Assembly: GCF_027922305.1 (NCBI RefSeq)
Contig: NZ_BSFK01000005.1
Coordinates: 62,001-126,000 of the forward strand
DNA: 64,000 nt
Reading direction: 5' to 3'
From: Methylopila jiangsuensis
GTDB lineage: Bacteria; Pseudomonadota; Alphaproteobacteria; Rhizobiales; Methylopilaceae
In this document: positions 56,060-64,000 of the stretch, piece after piece
How the letters are laid out: every line of letters starts with the position of its first letter
How positions within the stretch are numbered: position 1 is the stretch's first letter
Made by a program: the position numbers and the translations under genes
Notes under the pieces: model-generated
What the model was told of the DNA's origin: nothing
The model's input: only the letters and a program-made list of their open reading frames with translations
The model's database searches: none

Positions 56060-59000
56060 ATGGCGGATGAGGCGATCGAGGCGTTCATCGCCCGCTGGCA
56101 GGGCCGCGTCGGCGGGCAGGAGCGGGCGAACTACGCGCTGTTCCTCACCGAACTCGCCGACGCCCTCGGCGCGCCCCGGCCGGAACCCGCCTCCGCCGCA
56201 GAAGCGGTCAACGACTACGTGTTCGAGCGCGTGGTGCGGGAGACCCTGCGCGACGGCTCCGTCTCCCACCGCCGCATCGACCTCTACCGCCGGGGCTGCT
56301 TCGTGCTGGAGGCCAAGCAGTCGCGCTGGCCCGGCCGGCCCAAGGCCATGGCGGAGGAGCGCGACCCGGCGCCCGCCACGCCGGGACGGCGCGGGGCCGA
56401 CAAGGCCTGGGACGTGCTGATGATGAACGCGCGCAACCAGGCCGAGCATTACGTGCGCTGGCTGCCGGACGGCCACGAGCCGCCGCCCTTCGTCATCGTC
56501 TGCGACGTGGGCCACTGTCTGGAGCTTTACGCCAACTTCCGCCGCGACGGCAAAGCCTACGACCAGTTCCCCGACCGGCAGGGCTTCCGCATCTATCTGG
56601 AGGATCTGCGCCGGCCGGAGATCCGCGACCGGCTGGCGCGGGCGTGGTCCGATCCGTGGTCGCTCGACCCGTCGCGCCGCTCCGCCCGCGTCACCCGCGC
56701 CATCGCCGAGCGGCTGGCGGCGGTCTCGCGCCGGCTGGAAGCGCAGGGGCATGAGGCCGCCGATGTGGCCCAGTTCCTGATGCGCATGCTGTTCACCATG
56801 TTCGCCCAGAGCGTGGAGCTGATCCCCGCCGGCGCCTTCTCCGCGCTGCTGGCGGAATGCGAGGCGAGGCCGGACGAGTTCGAACCCATGGTCGGCCAGC
56901 TCTGGCGGGCCATGGACGAAGGCGAGTTCGCCTATGCGTTCAAACAGCGGGTGCTGCGCTTCAACGGCTCGTTCTTCAAGGACTCCGCCGTGCTGCCGCT
57001 CGACGCCGGCCACATCGCCGAACTGCGCGCCGCCGCCGCCTTCGACTGGCGCGACGTGGAGCCGGCGATCTTCGGCGCGCTGCTGGAGAAGGCGCTGGAC
57101 CCGGCGGAGCGCCGCAGCCTCGGCGCCCATTACACGCCCCGCGCCTATGTGGAGCGGCTGGTGCTGGCTACCGTGATCGAGCCGTTGCGGGCCGACTGGG
57201 CCGCGGCGCTGGGCGCGGCGGAGCGGCTGCGCGGCGAAGGCAAGGGCGTGCAGGCGCGGAGCGTGGTGGCGGCGTTCCACCGCAGGCTCTGCGCCGTCCG
57301 CGTGCTGGACCCCGCCTGCGGCACCGGAAACTTCCTTTACGTGACGCTGGAGCTGATGAAGCGCCTCGAGGGCGAGGTTCTGGAGGCGCTGGTCGATCTC
57401 GGCGGCCAGGAGGGCCTGTCCGGCCTCGAAGGCCACACCGTCGACCTGCGGCAGCTGCTCGGGCTGGAGAAGAACCCGCGCGCGGCCTCCATCGCCGAGC
57501 TCGTGCTGTGGATCGGCTATCTGCAGTGGCGCGCCCGCACCCGCGGCGGGGCGCCGGGCGAGCCGATCCTGCGCGCCTTCGGCAACATCAGGGTTGGCGA
57601 CGCGGTGCTGGCGGAAGGGGAGACGCCGCGCCGGCCGGACTGGCCGGAGGCGGAGTTCATCGTCGGCAACCCGCCCTTCATCGGCGGTAAGGACCTGCGC
57701 GAGCGGCTGGGACGGTCCTATGCGGAGGCCCTGTGGGCGGCGCATCCGCACATGAACGAGAGCGCCGATTTCGTCATGTACTGGTGGGACCGGGCGGCGG
57801 AGCTTCTGACCGCCGGGGGAACCGCGCTGCGCCGCTTCGGCTTCGTCACCACCAACTCCATCTCCCAGGTGTTCCAGCGCCGCACGCTCCAGCGCCACAT
57901 GGCGGCGGAGACGCCGGTCTCGCTGGTGATGGCGATTCCCGATCACCCCTGGACCAAAGCCGCGCCGGACAGCGCCGCGGTGCGCATCGCCATGACGGTG
58001 GCGGAGGCCGGCGTCCGGGACGGCGTTCTGCGCAGGGTCGTCAGGGAAGACGCGCTCGACGCCGACGCGCCGGTGATCGAACTGGCGGAGCGCGTCGGGC
58101 GCATCAACGCCGACCTGACGGTGGGGGCGGACGTGACCAAGGCCGCCGCTCTCCGCGCCAATGACGGACTGTGCTGCCCCGGCGTGAAGCTGCATGGCTC
58201 GGGCTTTCTGATCGACGCCGAAACCGCCGAACGATTGGGCCGGGAGACCGACGAGGACCTCGTTCAGCGCATCCGGCCGTACCGGAACGGCCGGGACCTC
58301 ACCCAGCGGCCGCGAGGCCTGTTCGCCATCGACCTGTTCGGCCTGTCCGAAGACGACGTGCGCCGCCGGTGTCCCGAGATTTACCAGCACCTCGCCATGA
58401 CCGTGCGGGAGGCGCGGGCGGCGCAGGTCGCCCGCTCGCCCACCAAGGACGCGGAGAGTTACCTTCAGGCCTGGTGGCTGTTCGGCAAGACGCGGCCGGA
58501 TCTGCGCGAAGCTCTCGAAGGCCTCCCCCGCTTCATCGCCACCACCGAGACGGCCAAGCACCGGGTGTTCCAGTTTCTCGACGCCGGCGTGCTGCCGGAC
58601 AACATGCTGGTGGCGGTCGCCAGCGACTGCGCCTTCCATCTCGGCGTGCTGTCGTCGCGAATCCACGTTCTGTGGGCTCTGGCGGCGGGAGGGCGTCAGG
58701 GCGTCGGCAACGATCCGCGCTACTCCAAATCCCGCTGCTTCGATCCGTTCCCGTTTCCTGTCGCCACCTCCGGCCAGCAGGCGCTGATCGGGGCGATCGC
58801 GGAGGAGATCGACGGTTGCCGCAAGCGCGTGCTCGGCGCGCGCCCGCGCCTGACCATGACCGGCGTCTACAACGTGCTGGAGCGGCTGCGGGCCGGCGCG
58901 CGGCCGAACGATCTGACGCCCGACGAGCGGCGCGTCTTCGACGACGGGCTGGTGCTGCTGCTGCAGGATCTGCACGACCGGCTCGATCGCGCCGTCGCCG

Positions 59001-59422
59001 CCGCTTACGGCTGGCCGGCGGACATGGCCGCGGACGAGGCGGTGGCGCGGCTCGCGGCCCTCAATCAGGAGCGTCGCGCGGAGGAGGCGCGGGGGCTGAT
59101 CCGCTGGCTGCGGCCGGACCATCAGGCGCGCCGTTTCGCGCCGCCGGCCGAGCGCCCCTTCGCCTATGTGGCCGCGGCCGCGCCTGCGCCCGAGATCGCC
59201 GACGCCCGCCCCGCCTTCCCGCGGGAGCCGGTGGCCCAGACCGCCGCGGTGCTGCTGGCGCTGGTGGGCGAGGCCGGCCCCATCGACGCGGCGGCGCTCG
59301 CCGGCCGTTTCCGGGACGGCCGCCGCGCCGCGCCGCGCATCGCCGCGACGCTGGAGGCGCTGGCGCGGCTGGGCGCGGTCGCCGCGCAGGCGCAAGGTTT
59401 CGCGCTCCGTCACGGCGCCTGA
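56060..59422 (+). CDS. Single-chain type IIL restriction-modification enzyme (MmeI-like)
   Basis: A 1120-residue enzyme joining DNA cleavage, adenine methylation and target recognition. Residues about 1-160 form the MmeI-type nuclease with Asp74-X9-Glu84-X-Lys86 (RIDLYRRGCFVLEAKQSR), the same spacing as the MmeI site. A helical spacer runs to about 380. The methyltransferase has LDPACGTGNFLY (Asp417) and NPPF at 537-540. The recognition domain (about 720-950) contains KSRCFDPFPFP. Both active sites are intact. The ATG at 56060 matches the family start; a GTG at 56018 adds 14 residues. Its composition resembles the host, so any transfer is not recent. No partner gene is needed or present. Confidence 0.92.
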   Translation: MADEAIEAFIARWQGRVGGQERANYALFLTELADALGAPRPEPASAAEAVNDYVFERVVRETLRDGSVSHRRIDLYRRGCFVLEAKQSRWPGRPKAMAEERDPAPATPGRRGADKAWDVLMMNARNQAEHYVRWLPDGHEPPPFVIVCDVGHCLELYANFRRDGKAYDQFPDRQGFRIYLEDLRRPEIRDRLARAWSDPWSLDPSRRSARVTRAIAERLAAVSRRLEAQGHEAADVAQFLMRMLFTMFAQSVELIPAGAFSALLAECEARPDEFEPMVGQLWRAMDEGEFAYAFKQRVLRFNGSFFKDSAVLPLDAGHIAELRAAAAFDWRDVEPAIFGALLEKALDPAERRSLGAHYTPRAYVERLVLATVIEPLRADWAAALGAAERLRGEGKGVQARSVVAAFHRRLCAVRVLDPACGTGNFLYVTLELMKRLEGEVLEALVDLGGQEGLSGLEGHTVDLRQLLGLEKNPRAASIAELVLWIGYLQWRARTRGGAPGEPILRAFGNIRVGDAVLAEGETPRRPDWPEAEFIVGNPPFIGGKDLRERLGRSYAEALWAAHPHMNESADFVMYWWDRAAELLTAGGTALRRFGFVTTNSISQVFQRRTLQRHMAAETPVSLVMAIPDHPWTKAAPDSAAVRIAMTVAEAGVRDGVLRRVVREDALDADAPVIELAERVGRINADLTVGADVTKAAALRANDGLCCPGVKLHGSGFLIDAETAERLGRETDEDLVQRIRPYRNGRDLTQRPRGLFAIDLFGLSEDDVRRRCPEIYQHLAMTVREARAAQVARSPTKDAESYLQAWWLFGKTRPDLREALEGLPRFIATTETAKHRVFQFLDAGVLPDNMLVAVASDCAFHLGVLSSRIHVLWALAAGGRQGVGNDPRYSKSRCFDPFPFPVATSGQQALIGAIAEEIDGCRKRVLGARPRLTMTGVYNVLERLRAGARPNDLTPDERRVFDDGLVLLLQDLHDRLDRAVAAAYGWPADMAADEAVARLAALNQERRAEEARGLIRWLRPDHQARRFAPPAERPFAYVAAAAPAPEIADARPAFPREPVAQTAAVLLALVGEAGPIDAAALAGRFRDGRRAAPRIAATLEALARLGAVAAQAQGFALRHGA

Positions 59423-59459
59423 CGCCAGATGAGGGCATGTCAAAAAACACATCCGGCCC

Positions 59460-59484
59460 GGAACCGGTCGGCGTAGACGGCGTT
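59460..59484 (+). promoter_or_regulatory. EcfG-type general stress promoter
   Basis: GGAAC (59460-59464), 16-base spacer, CGTT (59481-59484). Exact consensus, 35 bases upstream of the DUF1236 gene. Confidence 0.7.
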
Positions 59485-59519
59485 TCCATCCCCGAGGGAG
59501 AAAACAGGAGACGTCTTTC

Positions 59520-59903
59520 ATGCGAAACCATGTCGCTGTACTTGCGCTTGTTCTCGGCGTCGCGGCGCCGTCCGTGGCGCTGGCTCAGGAAGGCACGGTC
59601 TCGGGGGCGGCCGGCGGGGCAGCCACAGGCGCGGTGATCGGCGGGCCGGTGGGGGCCGCGGTCGGCGGCGTCGCCGGCGCGGTCGTCGGCACCATCGTCG
59701 CGCCGCCGCGCGAGGTGAAGACCTATGTGGTGAAGGAAGAGCGCCCGTCCGTCGCCTACGAGGGTGAGGTCGTGGTGGGCGAACCGCTGCCGGAGGCGGT
59801 GGAGGTCTACGAGGTGCCCGACAGCGACTACCGCTACACGGTGGTGAACGAGAAGCGCTACATCGTCGACGGCGACCGCCGCGTGGTCGAGGTGGTCGAG
59901 TAA
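59520..59903 (+). CDS. Glycine-zipper DUF1236-type exported protein
   Basis: A 127-residue protein. The signal peptide is MRNHVAVLALVLGVAAPSVA (cleavage after LAQ or thereabouts). A glycine-zipper membrane segment follows (GAAGGAATGAVIGGPVGAAV). The C-terminal DUF1236-like part contains VYEVPDSDYRYTVVNEKRYI and ends VVEVVE. AGGAGA lies 8 bases upstream of the ATG. An exact EcfG promoter precedes it and a strong terminator follows, so it is a monocistronic stress-regulated envelope protein of unknown function. Confidence 0.85.
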   Translation: MRNHVAVLALVLGVAAPSVALAQEGTVSGAAGGAATGAVIGGPVGAAVGGVAGAVVGTIVAPPREVKTYVVKEERPSVAYEGEVVVGEPLPEAVEVYEVPDSDYRYTVVNEKRYIVDGDRRVVEVVE

Positions 59904-59925
59904 GCGCGGACCCATCGGATCAAGG

Positions 59926-59958
59926 AAAAGGCCCGGCGTCCCGACGCCGGGCCTTTTT
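59926..59958 (+). terminator. Rho-independent terminator after the DUF1236 gene
   Basis: A 15-bp perfect stem, AAAAGGCCCGGCGTC with GACGCCGGGCCTTTT, and a 2-base loop with T5. It lies 23 bases past the stop and works in both directions by symmetry. Confidence 0.9.
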
Positions 59959-60075
59959 CGTGTCCATTGCGGACGAAAACGTCGCCCGGCCGCGCCCCCA
60001 GCGGCCGGGCGTCCTCGTGCGTGCCGGGGCGGAGAGGGGCGGGAACCCGCCCCGACGCCGTTTCGCGGCGGGGGC

Positions 60076-60240
60076 TTAACGCGCGAGGGAAACGGAGGCC
60101 GGCGCGTCGAACGCCGGCGGCGGAGAGGTCCATCGGCCCGTGGGCGCGAGCGCAGCCAGGGCGATGAGCGCGAAGATCGCGACGAGCGACGCCGTCAGGG
60201 CCGTCGCCACGCGGGCGTGATCGAACGATGTCTCGGGCAT
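60076..60240 (-). CDS. 54-residue single-span membrane protein
   Basis: A short gene in clear coding form. ATG at 60240 is preceded 8 bases upstream by GGAGG, and a TAA stop is at 60076. The product has a soluble start ([14 protein letters not shown]), one membrane helix ([18 protein letters not shown]), and a Pro/Ser/Ala tail ([18 protein letters not shown]). No family recognised. The strong ribosome site and sharp hydrophobic pattern support it. It is divergent from coaD and convergent with the DUF1236 gene, whose symmetric terminator could also stop this transcript. Confidence 0.6.
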   Translation of the reverse strand: MPETSFDHARVATALTASLVAIFALIALAALAPTGRWTSPPPAFDAPASVSLAR

Positions 60241-60442
60241 GGGCGCGTCCTCCACCTGTCGTCGATGCCTGTGCCCGCAGCATCGGCGGGCGGGGCTGAA
60301 CGGTCGCTGGCGCGGGCGTTCATTGATCGTTCACCCATCCGCCGGGGTTGCGGGGGGGCGCCGAGGCGGGTTAAGCACGGCCCGCCGCGGCCCCTTCGGG
60401 GCGGCTGCGCGAGAACACGAGCGCCGCAACGAACTGAGCGCC

Positions 60443-60940
60443 ATGGCACGCACCGCCTTCTACGCCGGCTCCTTCGACCCCGTGACCAACGGGCATCTGG
60501 ACGTGGTCGCGCGCGCCTGCGGCCTCGCGGACCGTCTGGTGGTCGGCGTCGGCGTCCATCCTGGCAAGACGCCGGTGTTCTCCGCGGACGAGCGGCTTAA
60601 GCTGCTCGACGCCCTGTGCCAGCCGCTGGCTCAGGCGAAGGGCGCGAGCTTCGAGGCCGTGACCTTCGACGGGCTGGTGGTGGAGGCCGCGCAGGCCGCC
60701 GGCGCCACGCTGCTGATCCGCGGCCTGCGCGACGCCACGGACTTCGACTACGAGATGCAGATGGCCGGCATGAACGGCGAACTCGCGCCGGGCGTGCAGA
60801 CCGTGTTCCTGCCCGCGAGCCCCGGCGTCCGCCATCTCACCGCCACGCTCGTGCGCCAGATCGCGGCCATGGGCGGCGACGTGTCGTCCTTTGTCCCGCC
60901 GCTGGTCGCCGAGCGGCTGGCCCAGCGTTTCAAGGGCTGA
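60443..60940 (+). CDS. coaD: Phosphopantetheine adenylyltransferase
   Basis: Transfers AMP to 4'-phosphopantetheine, the penultimate step of coenzyme A synthesis. The 165 residues show the nucleotidyltransferase motif [43 protein letters not shown] and [22 protein letters not shown]. The frame is open upstream to 60239, but the family starts at ATG 60443. The cyclophilin genes follow on the same strand. Confidence 0.96.
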   Translation: MARTAFYAGSFDPVTNGHLDVVARACGLADRLVVGVGVHPGKTPVFSADERLKLLDALCQPLAQAKGASFEAVTFDGLVVEAAQAAGATLLIRGLRDATDFDYEMQMAGMNGELAPGVQTVFLPASPGVRHLTATLVRQIAAMGGDVSSFVPPLVAERLAQRFKG

Positions 60941-60988
60941 TCCGCCGTGGCGCGGCGGCCTCTTCCCGCTCACCGAGGGCTTTTCGCC

Positions 60989-61528
60989 ATGAAGCTTCCG
61001 CTCGCTTTCGCCGTCGCGCTCGGCTTCGGCGGCCCCGCCGTCGCCCAGACCGCGCCGGCCTCGGCCCCGACCGTGGTGCTGGAGACCACCAAGGGCCCGG
61101 TCGCCATCCGTCTGCGGCCGGACCTCGCGCCGAAGCATGTGGAGCGCATCGTCAGGCTCACGAACGAGAAGTTCTATGACGGCGTGCTGTTCCACCGGGT
61201 GATCGCGGGCTTCATGGCCCAGACCGGCGATCCCACCGGCACCGGGACCGGCGGCTCCAAGTATCCCGACCTGCCGGCGGAGTTCTCCAAGGAGAGCTTC
61301 AAGCGCGGCGCGGTGGGCATGGCCCGCGCGGGCTCGCCCGACAGCGCCAACAGCCAGTTTTTCATCTCCTACGCGCCCGCGCCCTGGCTCGACGGCCAGT
61401 ACACCATCGTGGGCGAGGTGACGTCCGGCATGGAGAACGTCGACAAGCTCGCCAAGGGCGTCGGTCCGGGCGGCATGGCGCCGAACCCCGACAAGGTCAC
61501 CACCATGCGCGTCCAGGGCGCGCGCTGA
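60989..61528 (+). CDS. ppiA: Periplasmic peptidyl-prolyl cis-trans isomerase (cyclophilin)
   Basis: A 179-residue cyclophilin with a signal peptide (MKLPLAFAVALGFGGPAVAQ). The catalytic barrel shows FYDGVLFHRVIAGFMAQTGDPTGTGTGGS, SKESFKRGAVGMARAGSPDSANSQFFISYAPAPWLDGQYTIVGEV-type core blocks, including the Arg, Phe and Gln active-site residues. It assists folding of exported proteins. The ATG at 60989 is set by the signal peptide. It is paired with a cytoplasmic paralogue 52 bases downstream. Confidence 0.94.
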   Translation: MKLPLAFAVALGFGGPAVAQTAPASAPTVVLETTKGPVAIRLRPDLAPKHVERIVRLTNEKFYDGVLFHRVIAGFMAQTGDPTGTGTGGSKYPDLPAEFSKESFKRGAVGMARAGSPDSANSQFFISYAPAPWLDGQYTIVGEVTSGMENVDKLAKGVGPGGMAPNPDKVTTMRVQGAR

Positions 61529-61580
61529 CGCCTCATATCCCCCCGACAACCGATTTCCCGTTTCACGGAGACTGAAGACC

Positions 61581-62045
61581 ATGAGCGATCCCGAGAACAC
61601 GCTCGTCATCGAGACCACCCAGGGGCGCGTCGTCGTGGCTCTGCGCCCCGACCTCGCGCCGACCCATGTGGCGCGCGTGAAGGAGCTGGCGCGGCAGGGC
61701 TTCTACGACGGCGTGCCGTTCCACCGCGTCATCGACGGCTTCATGGCCCAGACCGGCTGCCCGGAAGGCACCGGCCGCGGCGGCTCGGGCCAGAAGCTGA
61801 AGGCGGAGTTCTCCAAGGAGAAGCATGTGCGCGGCACCGTCTCCGCCGCCCGCGCCATGGACCCGAACTCGGCCGACAGCCAGTTCTTCATCTGCTTCAC
61901 CGAAGCCCCGTGGCTCGACGGCCAGTACTCCGTCTGGGGCGCCGTGACCGAGGGCATGGAGAACGTGGACAAGATCAAGCGCGGCGAGCCGGTCTCGAAC
62001 CCGGACAAGATCGTCAGCGTCAAGGTCGCCGCCGACGTCGCCTGA
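61581..62045 (+). CDS. ppiB: Cytoplasmic peptidyl-prolyl cis-trans isomerase (cyclophilin)
   Basis: A 154-residue cyclophilin without a signal peptide: ENTLVIETTQGRVVVALRPD, FYDGVPFHRVIDGFMAQTGCP, SADSQFFICFTEAPWLDGQYSVWG. It is a close paralogue of the periplasmic enzyme just upstream and probably arose by tandem duplication. GGAG lies 10 bases before the ATG. A REPIN-like repeat follows 39 bases after the stop. Confidence 0.95.
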   Translation: MSDPENTLVIETTQGRVVVALRPDLAPTHVARVKELARQGFYDGVPFHRVIDGFMAQTGCPEGTGRGGSGQKLKAEFSKEKHVRGTVSAARAMDPNSADSQFFICFTEAPWLDGQYSVWGAVTEGMENVDKIKRGEPVSNPDKIVSVKVAADVA

Positions 62046-62084
62046 CGCGACGTTCGACGGAGAGGCGCGCGATTAAAACACTCC

Positions 62085-62182
62085 CGTCATGCCCGCGCGT
62101 TTGCGCGGGTATCCACGACTTTCGCGGAGCTATGCGGCGTGCGTTCAAGTCGTGGATGCCCGAGACGAGCTCGGGCATGACG
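62085..62182 (-). repeat. 98-bp REPIN-like composite repeat, copy 2
   Basis: Same structure and exact length as the element at 45783-45880, in the opposite orientation. The ends are CGTCATGCCCGCG and CTCGGGCATGACG, with inner ATCCACGACTT and AAGTCGTGGAT arms. The spacer differs from copy 1. It sits between ppiB and queA. Confidence 0.85.
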
Positions 62183-62289
62183 GCGAGCGAGGGCTCCCGG
62201 CCAGCCCCGGCGCGTTCCTGACCGAACCGATCGCCGGGCCTCGCCCGGCGATCCTGCTTTCAGCGCCCGACACGAAGGACCTTCCGTCC

Positions 62290-63363
62290 TTGGACGTCTC
62301 CCTGTTCGACTTCGACCTGCCCGAGGACCGGATCGCCCTGCGGCCCGCGAGCCCGCGGGACAGCGCGCGCCTGCTGGTGGTGCGGCCGGGCGCGGAGACC
62401 GAGCTCGAGGACCGGCTGGTGTCCGATCTGCCGGACCTGCTCGCGCCCGGCGACGCCCTGGCGGTGAACGCAACCCGCGTCATCCCCGCCCGTCTCCGGG
62501 CGCTGCGCCGGCGCGGCGGGACGGTTGCGAAGGTGGAGATCCTGCTGCACCAGCGGCTCGACGGGGCGCGCTGGAAGGCTTTCGCCCGGCCGGCGAAGAA
62601 GCTCGGCCTTGGCGAGCGGGTGGAGATCGGCGAGGGCGCCGCGCCGCTGTCCGCGACCGTGGAGGCGCGGGGCGACGGCGGCGAGGTCACGCTCGCCTTC
62701 GATCGCGCCGGGCCCGACCTCGACGCCGCCATCGCCGCGCTCGGGGAACTGCCGCTGCCGCCCTACATCGGCGCCAAGCGCGGCGTCGACGCCCGCGACG
62801 CCGACGACTACCAGACCCTGTTCGCCCGCGAGGCGGGCGCGGTGGCGGCCCCGACCGCGGGCCTGCATTTCACGCCCCGGCTGGTGGAGGCGATCGCCGC
62901 CCGCGGGGTGAGCCGCCACGAGACGATCCTGCATGTGGGCGCCGGCACCTTCCTGCCGGTGAAGGCGGAGGACACCGACGACCACCGCATGCATTTCGAG
63001 AGCGGGACGCTGGACGCCGCGACGGCCGAGGCGCTGAACGCCGCGCGGGACGCCGGCGGCCGGCTGGTGGCGGTCGGCACCACCTCCTGCCGGCTGCTGG
63101 AAAGCGCGGTCGGCCCCGACGGGCGGCTTGCGGCCTTCGCCGGCGAGACCGACATCTTCATCACGCCGGGCTTCCGGTTCCGGGCGGTGGATGCGCTGCT
63201 GACCAACTTCCATCTGCCCCGCTCCACGCTGATGATGCTGGTGTCCGCCTTCGCCGGCCTCGACGTGGTCCGCCGCGCCTACGCCCACGCCGTCGCCGGG
63301 GGCTACCGCTTTTACTCCTACGGCGACGCCTGCCTGTTCCTGCCGAAAGCCCCGCGCCCATGA
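62290..63363 (+). CDS. queA: S-adenosylmethionine:tRNA ribosyltransferase-isomerase
   Basis: Adds the cyclopentenediol ring of queuosine in tRNA using S-adenosylmethionine as ribosyl donor. The 357 residues show [76 protein letters not shown] and [19 protein letters not shown]. The start is a TTG at 62290 with AAGGA about 9 bases upstream. The frame stays open back to 62089, but that part lies in the REPIN-like repeat and is not conserved protein. Its TGA overlaps the tgt ATG. Confidence 0.95.
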   Translation: MDVSLFDFDLPEDRIALRPASPRDSARLLVVRPGAETELEDRLVSDLPDLLAPGDALAVNATRVIPARLRALRRRGGTVAKVEILLHQRLDGARWKAFARPAKKLGLGERVEIGEGAAPLSATVEARGDGGEVTLAFDRAGPDLDAAIAALGELPLPPYIGAKRGVDARDADDYQTLFAREAGAVAAPTAGLHFTPRLVEAIAARGVSRHETILHVGAGTFLPVKAEDTDDHRMHFESGTLDAATAEALNAARDAGGRLVAVGTTSCRLLESAVGPDGRLAAFAGETDIFITPGFRFRAVDALLTNFHLPRSTLMMLVSAFAGLDVVRRAYAHAVAGGYRFYSYGDACLFLPKAPRP

Positions 63364-64000
63364 GCGAGATTCCGTTCCGCATCGCGGCGACCGACGGGGC
63401 GGCGCGCACGGGCGCGCTGGTCTTCCCGCGCGGCGAAATCCGCACCCCCGCCTTCATGCCGGTGGGCACGGCGGCGACCGTGAAGGCCATGTACGCCGGC
63501 CAGGTGCGCGAGACCGGCGCCGACGTGGTGCTCGGCAACGTCTACCACCTCATGCTGCGCCCCGGCGCGGAGCGGGTGGCGGAGCTGGGCGGCCTGCACC
63601 GCTTCATGAACTGGCCGCATCCCATCCTCACCGATTCCGGCGGCTTCCAGGTCATGTCGCTGTCGAGCCTGCGCAAGCTCGACAAGGACGGCGTGACCTT
63701 CAAATCCCACATCGACGGCTCCACCCACCGGCTGACCCCGGAGCGCTCGGTGGAGATCCAGCGCCTGCTCGGCGCCGACGTCACCATGCAGTTCGACGAA
63801 TGCGTGCGCCTGCCCGCGCCGCCCGCCGAGGTGGAGCGCGCCATGCGGCTGTCGCTCGCCTGGGCCGAGCGCTCCAAGGCCGCGTTCGGGACGCCGCAGG
63901 GGCGGGCGCTGTTCGGCATCGTGCAGGGCGGCGACGCGCCCGACTTGCGCAAGGCTTCGGCCCGGGCGCTGGTGGACATCGGCTTCGACGGCTACGCCAT
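63360..64000 (+). CDS. tgt: tRNA-guanine transglycosylase (partial, N-terminal)
   Basis: The first 213 residues of the enzyme that swaps guanine for preQ1 in tRNA. Seen: [58 protein letters not shown] with the catalytic Asp, [12 protein letters not shown] and FGIVQGG. The nucleophilic Asp and the zinc site lie beyond the window. The ATG overlaps the queA stop (ATGA), so queA and tgt, consecutive in one pathway, are coupled. Confidence 0.95.
   Translation, partial: MSEIPFRIAATDGAARTGALVFPRGEIRTPAFMPVGTAATVKAMYAGQVRETGADVVLGNVYHLMLRPGAERVAELGGLHRFMNWPHPILTDSGGFQVMSLSSLRKLDKDGVTFKSHIDGSTHRLTPERSVEIQRLLGADVTMQFDECVRLPAPPAEVERAMRLSLAWAERSKAAFGTPQGRALFGIVQGGDAPDLRKASARALVDIGFDGYA

Noticed and set aside
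55994-59521. A 1175-codon minus-strand frame opposite the restriction-modification gene
   Set aside because: It is antisense shadow coding caused by high GC at third positions; the plus strand carries clear catalytic motifs.

Overview
The window is about 70% GC and gene-dense. It reads as chromosome of an alphaproteobacterium of the Rhizobiales/Hyphomicrobiales. A formaldehyde-activating enzyme (Fae, 4466-4975) and a MeaB GTPase point to a serine-cycle methylotroph, perhaps of the Methylopila/Methylocystis neighbourhood; that placement is inference. Other lineage marks are a BA14K-like protein, a CenR-type regulator, DUF1236 and DUF1176 proteins, and promoters of the alphaproteobacterial EcfG form GGAAC-N16/17-CGTT.

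Layout. 1-3140: end of an RND outer-membrane lipoprotein gene, a photolyase, a small exported protein and tRNA-Asn. 3323-8806: agmatinase-family enzyme, fae, then a four-gene unit of two exported proteins plus a sensor kinase and response regulator. 8841-16394: folP, a small protein, a MOSC protein, a diguanylate cyclase, tam, ettA, ccdA and an aminotransferase. 16580-24394: small exported protein, extensin-like protein, dxs, an orphan lower-GC gene, a DUF1348/TetR pair with a tandem palindromic operator, meaB and csbD. 24575-29108: GGDEF-EAL protein, CNBD protein with CenR, L,D-transpeptidase and a Bax-inhibitor-1 protein.

29789-35701 is a compact methionine operon read on the minus strand: ArsR-methyltransferase fusion, metF, an unnamed 73-residue ORF, and methionine synthase split into two genes. 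The first four genes are linked by start/stop overlaps. A 20-bp inverted repeat covers the regulator's start codon. 35928-43001: HerA-like ATPase, vapBC, M20 peptidase, sfsA, cinA-type gene, gpt and hemF. 43002-45756: petABC (cytochrome bc1). 46113-52200: mtnP, TetR-csaA, DUF3072, BA14K-like, DUF1176, crcB and an rluC-type gene. 52243-55877 (minus): Rrf2 regulator, thioesterase, class I fumarase and CoA-transferase. 56060-59422: a single-chain MmeI-like type IIL restriction-modification enzyme. 59520-64000: DUF1236 protein, a 54-residue membrane protein, coaD, two cyclophilins, queA and the start of tgt.

The most notable extra structure: (i) two 98-bp composite palindromic repeats in REPIN form at 45783 and 62085, with related single hairpins at 26294, 29680 and 45963; (ii) three exact and one near-exact EcfG-type promoters in front of small or exported-protein genes; (iii) the methionine operon and its operator; (iv) an intact type IIL R-M gene. 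No CRISPR array, insertion sequence, prophage or rRNA was seen.
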